The notes beneath the pieces are model-generated. The model worked only from the letters and a program-made list of their open reading frames with translations, searched no databases and had not been told where the DNA came from. From Jaapia argillacea MUCL 33604 (Eukaryota; Basidiomycota; Agaricomycetes; Jaapiales; Jaapiaceae): a stretch of DNA of 64,000 nucleotides. The position numbers and the translations under genes are program-made. Where the stretch lies: NCBI GenBank assembly GCA_000697665.1, contig KL197713.1, positions 239,323 through 303,322 of the forward strand, read 5' to 3'. Positions 11,533-23,538 of the stretch are shown piece by piece. How positions within the stretch are numbered: the stretch's first letter is position 1; the number at the start of each line of letters is the position of its first letter.

Positions 11533-12660
11533 ATGCATACCAGCGAGTACGATTACCTCTTCAAGCTTCTCCTCATTGGCGACTCTGGTGTCGGGAAAGT
11601 GTGTTGCATCAACCGCATTTTCGACCTTGTTTTCGATTGAAACTGACTGGGCGTTGGGCATTCTTTGCCTTTTTTTCTGCTAGTCCTGTTTACTCCTACG
11701 GTTTGCAGACGACACATACACAGAGAGCTATATAAGTACTATCGGTGTTGACTTCAAGATCCGAACAATTGAGCTCGAGGGCAAGACAGTGAAACTCCAG
11801 ATCGTAAGTAACCCTTTACAACGCATTCATTTGGCGGTTTGAGGTAGGATGTGCACGGTGTAATATCCACCGCAAGTGAAAGACTCCCGGTCTCGATGAC
11901 ATTCATGGCTCCCCCCACCTTGATTGCTGTGCACTTGCCACATCATCCTCGCTCCTTCCGCTCTGCAGAATCTCCTTGCCATATTTGTGTGACTGACCAA
12001 CTTCACTCGGTCATTTGCAGTGGGACACAGCAGGTACGTCCAACAAGGATTCGAGCTTTCCTCCAGCTTCTCACCGTCATTTCAGGGCAGGAGCGATTCC
12101 GCACGATCACGTCATCTTACTATCGCGGCGCTCATGGAATTATTGTTGTTTACGACGTCACGGATAATGGTACACCACCGTCTTCGCTTGAGCATATGTT
12201 GACAATATTAACATGATTTGGCAGACACCTTCACGAATGTCAAACAATGGCTGCAAGAAATAGACCGCTACGCTTCGGAAGGCGTCAACAAGTTGCTCGT
12301 TGGCAATAAGTCAGATTTGACGAGCAAGAAGGTTGTGGAGTACAGCGTCGCGAAGGTCAGAGTTTACTATACCGCGCAATTGTCCATCGTATTCATTGCC
12401 TTCGTTATTAGGAGTTTGCGGATCAACTTAATATTCCTTTCTTGGAGACATCCGCCAAGAACGCCACCAATGTTGAACAGGCCTTCCTGACGATGGCTAA
12501 GCAAATCAAGGACCGGTATGATGTTGTCCCTCATTATGCAAAACTTGAATGCTGATATCTCGTCAGAATGGGTTCCGCGGCTGCTCCTGCTACAGGGAAG
12601 TCCTCGACCATCACGCCTGGGCAGAACGTGCAGCAACAGACCTCAGGAGGCTGTTGCTAA
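11533..12660 (+). CDS. YPT1: Ypt1/Rab1 small GTPase
   Basis: This GTPase controls ER-to-Golgi and early Golgi traffic and autophagy initiation. Exon 1 (11533-11598) encodes [20 protein letters not shown] plus GK. The next exons give [20 protein letters not shown] and [20 protein letters not shown]. Then come [12 protein letters not shown], the [18 protein letters not shown] segment, [12 protein letters not shown], and [16 protein letters not shown]. The C-terminus ends SGGCC at TAA 12658-12660, the double-cysteine geranylgeranylation signal. Effector-loop and Rab1 subfamily residues are all present, so Ypt1 rather than another Rab is well supported. About eight exons; one exon supplies only WDTAG (12021-12033). 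Confidence 0.96.
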
Positions 12661-13862
12661 ACGATCTTCGCTACGTTGGTTTGTTTGCGCCCCGCCTGTG
12701 CTTTCAGTTGCCTTTCTCCGTTATGATACACATGGTGTGACGTGATTTGATTGAGTAGCCTCTCCTTGTTACTCACTTGTCCCACCTGCTACTTTGTTGG
12801 ACTTCATTTCCAATGCATTCTCTTTACATGTTCCTACCCTGTTTTCCAGAGTTATAGGGATTTCCCATGTTTATATCCTTCTGCGAATACGGCTCCTTTA
12901 TGGCTCGATGTTTGTTATGGGCTTCTAATGCTAAGCGGATCTAGACGGTTGCTGTGATTCTGAGGTGCGGTGGGCCACAGCGAGGGATCTTTTTCTGGCA
13001 TCGACGTGAGCTCTGACTCCTGCGAACATTTCTTGTCCTGGAGAAAGATGAAGAAAGTCCATAGCCGCCTCTTATCGTCAGATGTTCACGGGACCTGACG
13101 CTATCAACACTTCGCAGACTTGTCTCCAAACATTCCCCTGATGTTCCATTTACAACCCGAACGGCCAGGGGAAATCTCTAGATACGGGTTGTCGTGACCA
13201 CGTCTCATCGATGATACGAGAGGGGATCGGTCTGGGGGGTGATCGTGAAGGTACTTTCTCCCTGAGTTGAGAAGATTCTAGATAACGACTCCACGCCGGG
13301 CCACGATTCTCCAATTGGTCGACTGTATCAGGCCTCAGCAGTCATGTTGGCATACATTGCGGTGGCAAATTCAGTCAGAGAGGGGACGTGGCAGAGCGTA
13401 TTTCATCATTCTCGGAAATACGTGGTCCAGATAGCTCTACACGGACGGCCGAACGACGCCAACTAGTGCGATTATTGGACAAAGACCCGTTCTGATTGCA
13501 CAGAGCGATAATAAGTGGGAAACAACTATCCGGTCGATCACCGGTCCAAGCCAAGGCCCACACAACCGTCTGCTAAGAAATAACAGCCTTCTAGCCCGCC
13601 ATTGCGCCCCACGGGTTCACGTTTAACCTCCAAAAGGTACACAAGAAACCGAATCAGGCTTGCTTGGGAGTCCTGGTGATTCGATGATAGCGGGAGAAAT
13701 CGCATGTGGGAGATGTGCAGCTCGAATATACACATTATAACTTCTGGGAAGAGATATCTGTCAGATATGCTCAACAACCGAATTAAGGGCCGAGCTCACG
13801 AAGTAGTGTAGATGGCAAGGATGACCCTGCGAAAGGAAGAGACTGAACTGGTGACTTGACGG
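12661..13862. other. Convergent intergenic region, about 1.2 kb
   Basis: Lies between the YPT1 stop and the stop of the NLS-bearing hypothetical gene. Only short open frames without protein-like composition occur. I see no RNA gene or repeat. Confidence 0.4.
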
Positions 13863-14673
13863 TCATCGTCGGTGTCTCGTGGAAGTGACGGAGGTAGAAG
13901 GGAGGGATTGACGCCGTGATGAATGATTAATGGGAGCGGCGCGAGTCTGCCATGGCAGGGCCGTAACCTCGGATGCTCTCCTCTTGGATCGTGCGTGTAG
14001 GCACGAGGCACCCTCACTATCCTCCTCTACCCGCTTTCGTTTGGCTGGACGGATGTAAGGCGGGTGGGAAAGGTCTTCATCTTCGTCGGGTAAATCGAAC
14101 TGAAGGAAGGTAGGGGAATGATAGGGCAACGGTTTAGGAGCCAGTAAGGGAATAGCAGGGTGTGTCGAAGGTATCGGAGAGGCAGTGACGTCGCTTGCGG
14201 ATGTAATGCATGAGTCAGCTGGGGACGCCGGGACTGCGCAGAACGCAAAGAAAGGATGGTCAGCAGACGAATCGCGCAATAGTCAAAGAGGACTGACAAT
14301 GATTCTCGGGTACAAAGTGACTCCGCGGGGGACAGTGAGCCCAAGAGTTATGAGTTGGGAAATTGCCGCTCGTGTGAGGGGGAGCTGCCCAAGGCCACGG
14401 CCAATGATTTGTGGTGTCTGGTGGTGAGGCGAATGCGCTGCCGTGGAAGGTGTGTTGGTGCGCATGGGGTAGGGACCAGGAAAACTGGAAGTCATGGGGC
14501 AGATAGTAAGACTCCAAATGAGGCCCAGCTTGCTGGCGTGGATGCTTGCGGTAGTCAAGGTGAGCGTATGATGTCGAGGCGGGGGGCATAGCGAGGTGGT
14601 CGAATGCACCAAGATTCAACCCTGTGAGAGGGCTGATGAGGGACGAGTGGGTGCCAGTTGCAGGATAGTCCAT
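13863..14673 (-). CDS. Unknown protein with a putative bipartite nuclear localisation signal
   Basis: Two exons. The first starts at 14673 (MDYPATGTHSSLISPLTGLN) and is rich in His, Pro and Ser. The donor GTCAGT near 14301 joins to the acceptor GCGCAG near 14236, giving NHFPASPADSC and so on. The second exon has LPDEDEDLSHPP, then two basic clusters, RPAKRKRV and ARSKRRASEV, about 17 residues apart, resembling a bipartite nuclear import signal. TGA is at 13863-13865; length is about 250 residues. No recognisable domain. The composition fits a disordered nuclear regulator, but that is inference. Confidence 0.55.
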
Positions 14674-15306
14674 GGGTTACGGTTGACGGGGAGCAAAATC
14701 GACGTTCCCAAGTGACGAGGCTTTATATGAAGGGAGCGAGACAGCATCGCATCGGATAAGAAATAGACTTGGAAGGACCCCTTGCTACGTAAGGACTCCT
14801 TTCAATATTTCAACCTGGAGGCCGCATTACTAGCCGCATGGATATCGGCAGAAAAGCATAGAAGCGGGGCCTATATGGGGGAATGCAAAGAAAGCCCCAC
14901 CGACCGGAAATCATGACACGCGTAGGCAAGGGCCGAAAAGCACAGGAAAGGGGACAAGCCAAGTGAAAATGTAGCCGGGGAGACTGGGTAATTCTGAATC
15001 GTGATTCGCGAAACCTGGTCCGCCACACAAACTTTCGATCTCCGATCACTTCGTCTTGTGGCTCAGTTCTCTCGCGAAATTTGCTGTCACGTTTCAAAGT
15101 AAATTCCAGAGCTCCCCGCACTCTGGTTTCTCGCTCAAATTTATCGATTATCTTCTGTCACTCCAGCTTGTCACCTACCCCCACCGAGACTCCCAGAGAT
15201 CACTTGTGTGCTCCATTATTTTCCGTGGTGAGTCTCCACAAACACTTGATGCGCAGGTGAACCTTCCGGAACTAATTCGGTCAGGTCTCTCTCACCTGCT
15301 GCCCAG
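14674..15306. other. Divergent intergenic region upstream of mL49
   Basis: About 633 bases between two divergent starts. No gene seen. Confidence 0.45.
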
Positions 15307-15727
15307 ATGTTGACCACTTTCAGACGCATCACATCTCAAGCCCCCTATTGGCGCTATTACTCTCAAGCTGCCAGCACGCAGCCCGCACTTGTCCGATATC
15401 CTTACTTCGTATCGAGGAACTCCCGTGGAAGCCTTCCCGTGTACAGCGACATTCGTAACGGGGGTGGGAGATATTTCATCATAGTCAAGGATGTCGACGG
15501 AGACCTGAATGTCAGTTCTGATTCTATTACAGCGAAGACCGGGTACACTGATGATTCTATACGTTTCCAAGGCTTTGGCACATGACTTGAGGAGAACTCT
15601 CTTCCCAGCAGCTTCTGAAGAGTCGACAAGATTACGGATAGAGGTAAAAGACTCCCGACAAGTGATTATCACGGGTGGCCGCATCAAAAATGTAATCGTT
15701 CAGTGGCTGCAGGATAGAGGTTTCTGA
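15307..15727 (+). CDS. IMG2: Mitochondrial large ribosomal subunit protein mL49 (Img2 family)
   Basis: A structural protein of the mitochondrial large ribosomal subunit. Exon 1 (15307-15510) starts MLTTFRRITSQAPYWRYYSQ, an Arg/Ser/Tyr-rich, acid-free targeting peptide. It contains RYPYFVSRNSRGSLPVYSDI and GGGRYFIIVKDVDGDLN. After one intron (donor AAT/GTCAGT, acceptor CCAAG near 15571), exon 2 gives ALAHDLRRTLFPAASEESTR and ends ITGGRIKNVIVQWLQDRGF at TGA 15725-15727. The YFV.R...LPVY pattern and the VV..W...RGF-type ending are the family hallmarks. Length about 118 residues, close to the family's core. Confidence 0.9.
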
Positions 15728-16409
15728 GCGGTTGCACTCATGTTTCCTCGGCATCAGTCATGAGTACATGAGTGCCTATCCACGTCGTCTGTTTCACGCT
15801 ATGTGCGGCAATGAGAGCCGCATTGCCCATCAACCATGTGCAAAGATATCTCAACTCCTGACACACATTGCTCAGCCATTCCCTGTGGCGGGTTCGCAGC
15901 ACCCGAAATTCCCTCGTAGTCTGACGCGTTACACCCGTCCTTTGTCTGATGGCTATCTGGTTTCAACAGCACGCCATCCCATTCATATTCGCTGCCCACC
16001 CGAGCTCACCGATCAACACTTTCTATACATCAGATCCTTCCGTTTCGCGCAGCATACTGCCAGTCTGCGTTTCAAATATATCTACCCTTGGGTAAAGAAT
16101 CGCCACACCAGTCTATTAACTTCTCCTGTTCCGTCGGGCCTCGTAACCGCCCTCTTCTGAGCATTTGCCCGATGCTCTATCATATGTGACGCCACACGTT
16201 TCCAGAAAGGTATCCCCATCGATACCAGGGTATCATGAGCTCAATGTTATAAATTGTTTTGTGTTCTTGTGGTCCATACTCAGTGGGTATGTAAGAGTCA
16301 ACGGGATCGCCATCCCTTTCCGGCCGAAATCGTACTTCAAGATCCGCGAATTCTTTGGAACCTCTATCCTTGATCTTTGCGACCACTCCTGATCATCTTT
16401 GCAGCAAAC
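15728..16409. other. Intergenic region between mL49 and PDX1
   Basis: About 680 bases between tandem plus-strand genes. No gene supported; short open frames on both strands look random. Confidence 0.45.
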
Positions 16410-17971
16410 ATGTCGACAGCCAGTGGAACTGTTACGCCAAACGCTTCAACACCTCCGATCCTGCACGGTGTAGGGAGCGCAGCACTACCATCAGTGGCAC
16501 CCTCTAGGTCGAAAGAGCCCAGGGATGGAAACACCAGCTTAGGGACTTTCGGGGTGTGTTTTCACCCCTTCATTACCGCTCCATTCACACCGATCCATGT
16601 ATTGGTGCATTGTAGGTCAAGTCTGGTTTAGCGCAGATGTTAAAGGTACGTTTTCGACAGATGGTGATTTGCCAGCCTTTAATCGGTAGTTTCGCAGGGT
16701 GGCGTGATTATGGATGTTATCAATGCGGAGCAGGTACGCATGCAACGGTAATGGAGGCTGTCATATGCAAACAATGGAGATTCCGATCTTTCAAGGCGCG
16801 GATAGCAGAAGAGGCAGGAGCATGTGCAGTGATGGCTTTGGAGCGTGTACCTGCCGACATTCGTGCTGATGGTGGTGTCGCTCGTATGGTCAGAGATTCT
16901 CCACAGATTGCAACAATGCCACCGTACTAACTCGTATTCAGAGCGACCCCGCCATGATCAAGAAGATTGTGCATGCCGTTACCATCCCCGTGATGGCCAA
17001 GGTTCGCATTGGTCATTTCGTGGAAGCACAGGTAAGAAGCAGACCCTTTCTCCCCGTGATATCGTTCAGACCTTCTTTCCAGATTCTGCAAGCCGTTGGA
17101 GTGGACTATATCGACGAGTCTGAGGTGCTGACACCAGCAGATGAGCAACACCACATCAACAAGCATGCTTTCAAAGTTCCGTTCGTCTGTGGTTGTCGCA
17201 ACCTCGGAGAAGCTCTCCGTCGTATATCAGAAGGTGCAGCGTTCATCCGTACGAAAGGCGAGGCCGGTACTGGCAACGTCGTCGAAGCCGTGCGCCATGA
17301 GCGTGCGGTGATGAGCGACATCCGCAAGGCAAGTGCTATGAATGAAGAGGAACTCTACGCGTTCGCAAAGGATATCGGCGCGCCTTTCCATTTATTGAAG
17401 GAAACGGCAAGATTAAAGCGTTTGCCTGTGGTTAACTTCGCTGCTGGAGGCATTGCGACACCTGCTGATGCTGCATTGATGATGCAATTGGGTTGCGACG
17501 GAGGTGGGTGAAATACTCGGCTCTCCCTCCGTCTGGCATTGATCAAAGATACCGGTAGTGTTTGTCGGCTCCGGCATTTTCAAGGTTAGTCTGGTCGAAT
17601 TTTGAGTTTTGAGATATTTCTAACCTCGCATTCATTCTATTTCAGTCTGGTGACCCAGCCAAGCGCGCGAGAGCTATTGTACAAGCGGTCAGTGTACCGA
17701 GGAACGACACTTTCCCAGTGATTAACGGTTGTCAACTAGGTCACCCACTACAACAATCCCAAAATTCTCGCAGACGTGGGTCTATCATTTATCGCCTGGG
17801 ACTCAAACTCATCATCTATGTGCAGATTTCGTGTGATCTCGGGGAAGCTATGGTTGGCTTAACCATGTGAGCTCGCCGCCCTTATCACTAAAGCTCACTT
17901 TGTCTTACTTATCAATGTCATCCAGCGATAAAGACATCAAAGGTGGCAGGATGGCCTCGAGGGGGTGGTAG
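16410..17971 (+). CDS. SNZ1: Pyridoxal 5'-phosphate synthase lyase subunit (PDX1/SNZ)
   Basis: This subunit makes vitamin B6 (PLP) from ribose 5-phosphate, glyceraldehyde 3-phosphate and ammonia supplied by the PDX2/SNO glutaminase. The start at 16410 ([16 protein letters not shown]) gives a disordered leader. Core segments in order are [57 protein letters not shown] (with the conserved active-site Lys region), [26 protein letters not shown] (second active-site Lys), [36 protein letters not shown] and [19 protein letters not shown]. The end GRMASRGW at TAG 17969-17971 is the family C-terminus. About ten exons. All catalytic motifs are intact. No SNO-like glutaminase is encoded nearby. Confidence 0.96.
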
Positions 17972-18259
17972 ATTTATATGGTGGCCATTCGCCGTCGTTA
18001 CCACCTATCACTCATGCGTGCGTGGGCGTAGTAGACTTATAGATTGTGTATCACCAGTGAGTACATACTGGATGGTTGGAAACGATGTATTACGAAGAGT
18101 GGGACACATTGAGGCCTGGGGTTGTTCGATGTCCGCCACCCCTAGAATCTAGCAAGGAGGCACATCAGATTATCCAATCGCACACAATACCTGCTCCTCT
18201 AAGTTCCTACCGGGCTATAAGGGGGCCTGCCCAAGACTCCACAACACACTCCTACAATA

Positions 18260-21234
18260 TCAAAGTTTGGGTCCAGGATGGGATGAAGCAGGCTCTCCAA
18301 GAGCGTATAACGCATCAAGCTCTGCCTTATACAGGTTTTCAGCGTCTTTCCTGGTTGAGGGGGAGGGTGAATATGGGCCATGAAATACAAAACGAAGTAC
18401 CGCACCTCCGGATCTTCATCGTTGGTGTGAGAGTGCCATTATCCACAGAGAATGGTTCTAGGGAGATATGTATCCGCTTGACGAGCTCGAACCTAAGTCC
18501 CGATCCAGGATTAATGTCAAAAAGGTGATGTTGTGGGGTGGGGAGACAAACACACCCTTGTAAACCGTTCTTCTTCGCCTCCTTTGTCAGCTCTCTCAGG
18601 ATCGCGTCGCGGACACGCTGATCTCGAGCAGCGGTCATGAGTGCAGTGGTGTCTTGGGGCGTGACCCGTCTCCCGGCAACTTTAGAGGCAATCGAAGCTA
18701 GTTGGATGGGATCAGGGACAACCACGCCGATCAGATAGGACTGCAGGGAATCGCCATGGACGTAGATCTGGGCAGTTACTGGGCATGCGCTGTACATGTT
18801 CTCGATCTTCTCCAAAGCTACATACTCACCCTGGGCGAGCTTCATGATGTTCTACAAGTCGGGAATAAGTAATACCAAACTTGGACGCAAGTAGTCCAAT
18901 ACTGACCTTCACTCGGTCAATAATCTTGAACCGTCCACATTCATCAACAGCCGCAACGTCCCCAGTGTGGATCCAGCCTTCGTCGTCGACCGTACTCTTC
19001 GTGTTCTTCTCGTCTGGATAGGAATTCTCACTAGTCAAGACATGATCCACCGATACAGGTCAACATTGCTGACCCTTATAGTACATCTTGAAGCAGTTGA
19101 GACCGCGCACGCATAGCTCGCCTCGGGGATACGGCCTGTCCTCAGAAGTATACCTCATTTGAGGCACGTCAACGAGCTTGAGTTCATTGCATGGTTGGGG
19201 AGGACCGACTGTTCCGCTCGAGGATGGATCCTTCGGCCAGACTTTGGTGCACGTTGCGACATTCTCAGTCATGCCGTAGCTAAAGACGACTATCAATATG
19301 CAGAGATGAGCAAGGCATCAACTGGCATTTACCCTAGGAGAGCTCGACAATTAGCTCCGACGAGTAGGATGAATAGCAAGGACGTCACCTTCAACTACAT
19401 CACAACTGAAAGCGATTTTGAGGAAGTCCATGACATCCGGACTAATCGGGGCCGATCCACATGTCACTAACTGGAGATTTCCTCCGAGGACAGCTTGGAT
19501 CTTGAGCCAAATAAGCTTGTGTGATTAACGCGACGCAAGACAGTTGCTTACTTTCCGAAATACCAACCTATCCCAAAGGAAATGGGTGTTGTCACCAGTC
19601 GCATGGAGTTTCTGGAGTTTCGCTTGGACAGCCTTTTGGAACAGTGCACCTTTCACCCCAGGAGCCCTCCCTGCAGCCATGGCAGACTGATAAACCCGAT
19701 TCAAAACTCGTGGAACCGACGGGAAGAAATTAGGCTTCAGTATCTGCGCATCTTCAAGCAGTCGAAGGGGATCTCCGGTGAAGTAGCCAATTGAGCCTCC
19801 GATGGCAATGGTAAGAAGTTCGGCAATCCTCTGCGAGGAAAAGGTGAGGAGGTCGAAGTTGACTGGAGGTCAGTGAGGTGACAACTAAACGTACCTCGTA
19901 TATGTGGGCGAGGGGCAGGTACGAAAGAAGTACGCCACCATCGGGAAAGTGGGTCCCATAGAGATTGGATTGTGTTCCCCCAGCGAGCATTCCATGGGTC
20001 AAGACGACACCTGATGAGACATGCATTCAGAGCAGAACCGATAGATAGCTCACGTCCCTACCTTTCGGTGTACTGGTCGTTCCCTGTCGCGTCATCAGCA
20101 TCTAGCCCTGCTAAGCCCAACCATGGACCACTCACAGAAGTGTAACACAAAGTTGCGACATCTTCCGACTTAGCAGGCAGAGGTTCAATAGGATTGGATC
20201 TTCCTTCCTCTTCAACTGGATGATTAGGGATAAAAATACGCTCAGCTATGGCAGAGGGTGTTTTCAAGACTGGCAGGCATACGTTGTCGGAGGTCTTTGA
20301 TGGTGACACTCCGTGTTTCCCCCCACGCAGATAACACAGTCTTGATTTCCGGAGCCAGATCATCAATGGAGACGATCAACTTAAGAATCGGCACCCTTGA
20401 GGAGAGCTTGAGGAGGGCAGGGATTTGAGACGCAGACGCAAAGATCACCGTCAGATGCGCATGATTGATACTTGAGACAGTGTGAGTCGAAGCCATAAGC
20501 AGGCCGAGAGCATTTAGGCACTCACATATACTCTGCAGGAAACTTATGAGCAATTACAACTAGAAGAGGGGAACAACTTGAATCTCACCGACGGACTCCT
20601 TGCCAAGGGTGTCGTACAGACTAACGCCCACTTTTCTGTACGCATGCAACGCTAGGTCGATGATCTGCCACTCTGAAAGAGGGCATAAGAAATGGGACGG
20701 CTGGAAAGGATATATTGAGTACTCGCCGGGTCTGTTGGGACTCCATATTCCAACAGTCTCAAACTCTCCTCCTCCAAGGATACCAGTGGCAAACATCGAA
20801 TGAAGCGCACTGCCGATGGCCCTTCTCCTTAAGTCTATTTCCCCGTAGGTTTGCCACTTGTAGTGATCAGCATATTTCAGTGGGGTGGTAGAGATCCGCG
20901 GACGGTGCCCAAGGAAGGGTTTGTCCTTCGATGCTTTGTACCCAGTCTCAAAAAGTTCTGGTAACGTCTGGAAACTGTTGGGAGTTTCGAGTGAGATTAA
21001 ACCCCAGGCAGCTATAGACATGCATGGATGAGCGAGAGCGAGAGCGGTCAAAGGAAACAATCGTACAATTCTGATAGTGGCCTGCCGTGGAATATGAAGG
21101 CTTGTGAGTGGAGGACTTCCGCGGCCAAGGCAAGACAAACCTGTTTGGCCTGGTCTCTTCGTACCAGGGACCTCGACAGACTGTTTCTTGTAGTCGAGAT
21201 TTGCCGGCCAGTCATGTTGTTTCGCCAGAGACAT
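18260..21234 (-). CDS. Long/medium-chain acyl-CoA synthetase (Faa2-like), possibly peroxisomal
   Basis: An ATP-dependent ligase that activates fatty acids to acyl-CoA. The start at 21234 gives MSLAKQHDWPANLDYKKQSV and EVPGTKRPGQTG. After an intron comes WGLISLETPNSFQTLPELFE, then DKPFLGHRP and GEFETVGIWSPNRP. Further exons give EWQIIDLALHAYRKVGVSLY, YIINHAHLTVIFASA, the AMP-binding region around 20000-20150 (CYTS, then VVLTHG), and LLSYLPLAHIYE. Next are YGMTENVA, GELCVRGLN, DDEGWIHTGDVAAVDECGR and the signature LAQGEYVALEKIENMYS. The last exon reads KDAENLYKAELDALYALGEP and ends in ...GPKL at TGA 18260-18262. The terminal PKL resembles a weak type 1 peroxisomal signal; yeast Faa2 is peroxisomal. 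All adenylation motifs are present. More than ten short exons. Confidence 0.92.
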
Positions 21235-21706
21235 AACGAAAGTTGTTGTTCAAAGTGGGGTAGAATGGTGGAAGGGAAGAGTAAGGCCTGTATATATGCG
21301 AAACGTCCGCTAAGATGAGAACCGGTGCTGGGCTCGCAGGTGCTTGCAGATCCATTGCATGTGATTCTGGTAACAGGCAAGCGCCCCAACTGAGCTCTCA
21401 CCTTCGGGGTGATGCTTCTCCATCTCCGAATGGCCACACGCGACAGTCTGATCCGGTGTTCCCCACGCCCGATCATCGCTTTAACCCGGGTTCCCCATAC
21501 ACGCACGGACCTCCCCACATTCTCCAGTTTGATAAAACATTGTTGAAACATTGTATCAGTACAAGGATCGATCAAGATCGAAACAAAGGACGAGGAACAT
21601 CACAATCATACATTACAGCAAAGGCGTTCGAACGGCATACAATAAACCTACAACACAAGATAATGGCAACAGGGTCACAATTGGAGATGAATGGGATACC
21701 AAAATA
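21235..21706. other. Intergenic region between two minus-strand genes
   Basis: About 470 bases. It should contain the acyl-CoA synthetase promoter and the 3' end of the EF-hand gene. No gene seen. Confidence 0.45.
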
Positions 21707-22954
21707 TCAAGGTGCACTGAGCACAATCTGTAAGGAGACGGACAGTTAGTCATAGCTTCTCATACATTCCTACAACACACACCTTCATGAACTGCTCGTA
21801 ATTAACTTGGATCCAACCATCTCTATCAGTGTCAACTCTGAAACCCGGGCCATTCGTAAACCAATATATACGCTAGAGAGGACAAATGGGCTTACCTTTG
21901 GAATGACTCGGTGAGGGTCTTCACCACGACACAAGCCCTCACAAATCGATCAAAAGTGATACCAGGAGGAGGACCATAACCGTCAGAAGGACCGGACGCT
22001 GTGAGCAGGATTAGTAGAGTTTGCCGGGAATAAAAATAGATATAGCAGGTTGAAAGGTAGGTAATCACTCACCATACTTTTGTTCAATGAGGGTCAGGAT
22101 TGCGGGAGACAGGTTATATCCAAAACTCCTGAGAGCTTCAGCTAGTTCATAACCGTCAATGGATCCGGATCGATCCTTATCGAAGTGCTTGAAGACGTTC
22201 TGCCAGTCGGAGATATATTTCCACAGACCAGAAAACTCTGTTTGGAAAGTCACCGACTGTCTGGGTATGAAAACTTCCGAAGAAAACCCACCGTTGAACC
22301 CAATCGACCCACTCCTGTCAGTGTCCTGTATTCCATGGCGGAATCAGAACTAGATTGATCCCAGAAACAATTGGATCACGAACAAACATATTCATCAACA
22401 TCTTGACAGTATCCAGGTCAAACTCTGTGGATAACAATCAGTAATTTGAACATTTACAGAGTGTCGCCGAATTCCGACAAACTAGACGCTCGCGGGATTT
22501 AGGCGGCGGGGGACAAGATGAAGCAAAAGAAAATAAGAGGGAGACACAGCTTCTGGCCTCCTCCAACGACATAGCGGAGTAAGAGATGGAAGGGAACACT
22601 ATGAGCACCAAACCGGTGCTCATGGAACAGAAAGACGCTCACTTGTCCAATTCCCTATGATTGCGAAAGCGAGCCTTTGCGTTAAACGGATGGCCTCCTA
22701 CGTAGGGAGAGGGGAAGCGTACCATTCACCAGTGCAGATTGCAATTCATGAACGGAGATTGCGCCCGAGCGATCTGCGTCGACAGACCTGAACCACTCAT
22801 ACAATTGGGGATCAGCGCCAGGAGGCGGCGGCGGAGCAGCATAACCTCCATAAGCAGGTCTCTGGTTCACAGCATAAGGTGGTCGGGAAGCGCTCATAGA
22901 CTGAGAGTATTGAAGATTGCCTTGATGAGCATGTTGGCTAGGACGAGAGAACAT
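21707..22954 (-). CDS. PEF1: Penta-EF-hand calcium-binding protein (Pef1/ALG-2/peflin family)
   Basis: A Ca2+ sensor of the PEF family, in fungi linked to bud growth and cation response. The start at 22954 gives [12 protein letters not shown], a Gln/Pro/Tyr/Gly-rich leader ending [16 protein letters not shown], as in peflin and ALG-2. EF loops in order are [26 protein letters not shown] (split by an intron), [17 protein letters not shown], a region [11 protein letters not shown]...[12 protein letters not shown] that lines up with the degenerate fourth hand, and [17 protein letters not shown]. The last short exon encodes IVLSAP with TGA at 21707-21709. Hands 1, 2, 3 and 5 have full loop ligands or close to it. 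About seven exons. Confidence 0.9.
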
Positions 22955-23538
22955 TTGGATGAGCGGGAGGCGTGGATTGAGCGTTGGAGGTATTATTGAA
23001 GGTCGGAGCCTACGTGGGAACTATAAATACCGCTCGCGTCTATTAGTACTACCTGACCTATTTATACGCGGTTTGACGCTAGAGTGAAGCTGAGCCTTTG
23101 TCCAGCCCGACTCCGTAAGCTGACTGGCGAGAGCTCACAATTAGCAATGATAATAGGAGCCCAAGTGATCGCAGCAAGACATTGATTTGATTGGGGATGT
23201 CGCTTGATAATGCTGGGAAGGGACAGGCTTGAAGCCATACGCAGCCCCTGGTACAGATTCACACAGCGTGTGGTAGACTACAGCGGTCATCATGAGGTCG
23301 AAGTGTCTCCAAGTATTTTATCCAATTGTGTCTGAGCGCTGAACGCTGAGGCACCAAGTGCTCCACATTTCAACCTTGTGCCCGAAGCAGAAATTCCCGA
23401 GAACAATGAGAATTCTCCCCGCCACGTGCTTATCAATGAGTATCGGCTATAAATGTGCCGGCTTGTGTGGAGGAACGAATTTTGGGACAGTGGCAGAGAG
23501 GTGTTGTCTGGGACCTGTCCGCTACATCTCTCTGAAAA
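22955..23538. other. Divergent intergenic region between PEF1 and the HAD gene
   Basis: About 584 bases with no supported gene. The CT-rich run just before 23539 fits a fungal 5' UTR. Confidence 0.45.

Noticed and set aside
12661-13862. Search for repeats or decayed mobile elements in the long gap after YPT1
   Set aside because: No terminal repeats, reverse transcriptase, transposase or integrase-like frames were visible here or elsewhere in the window.
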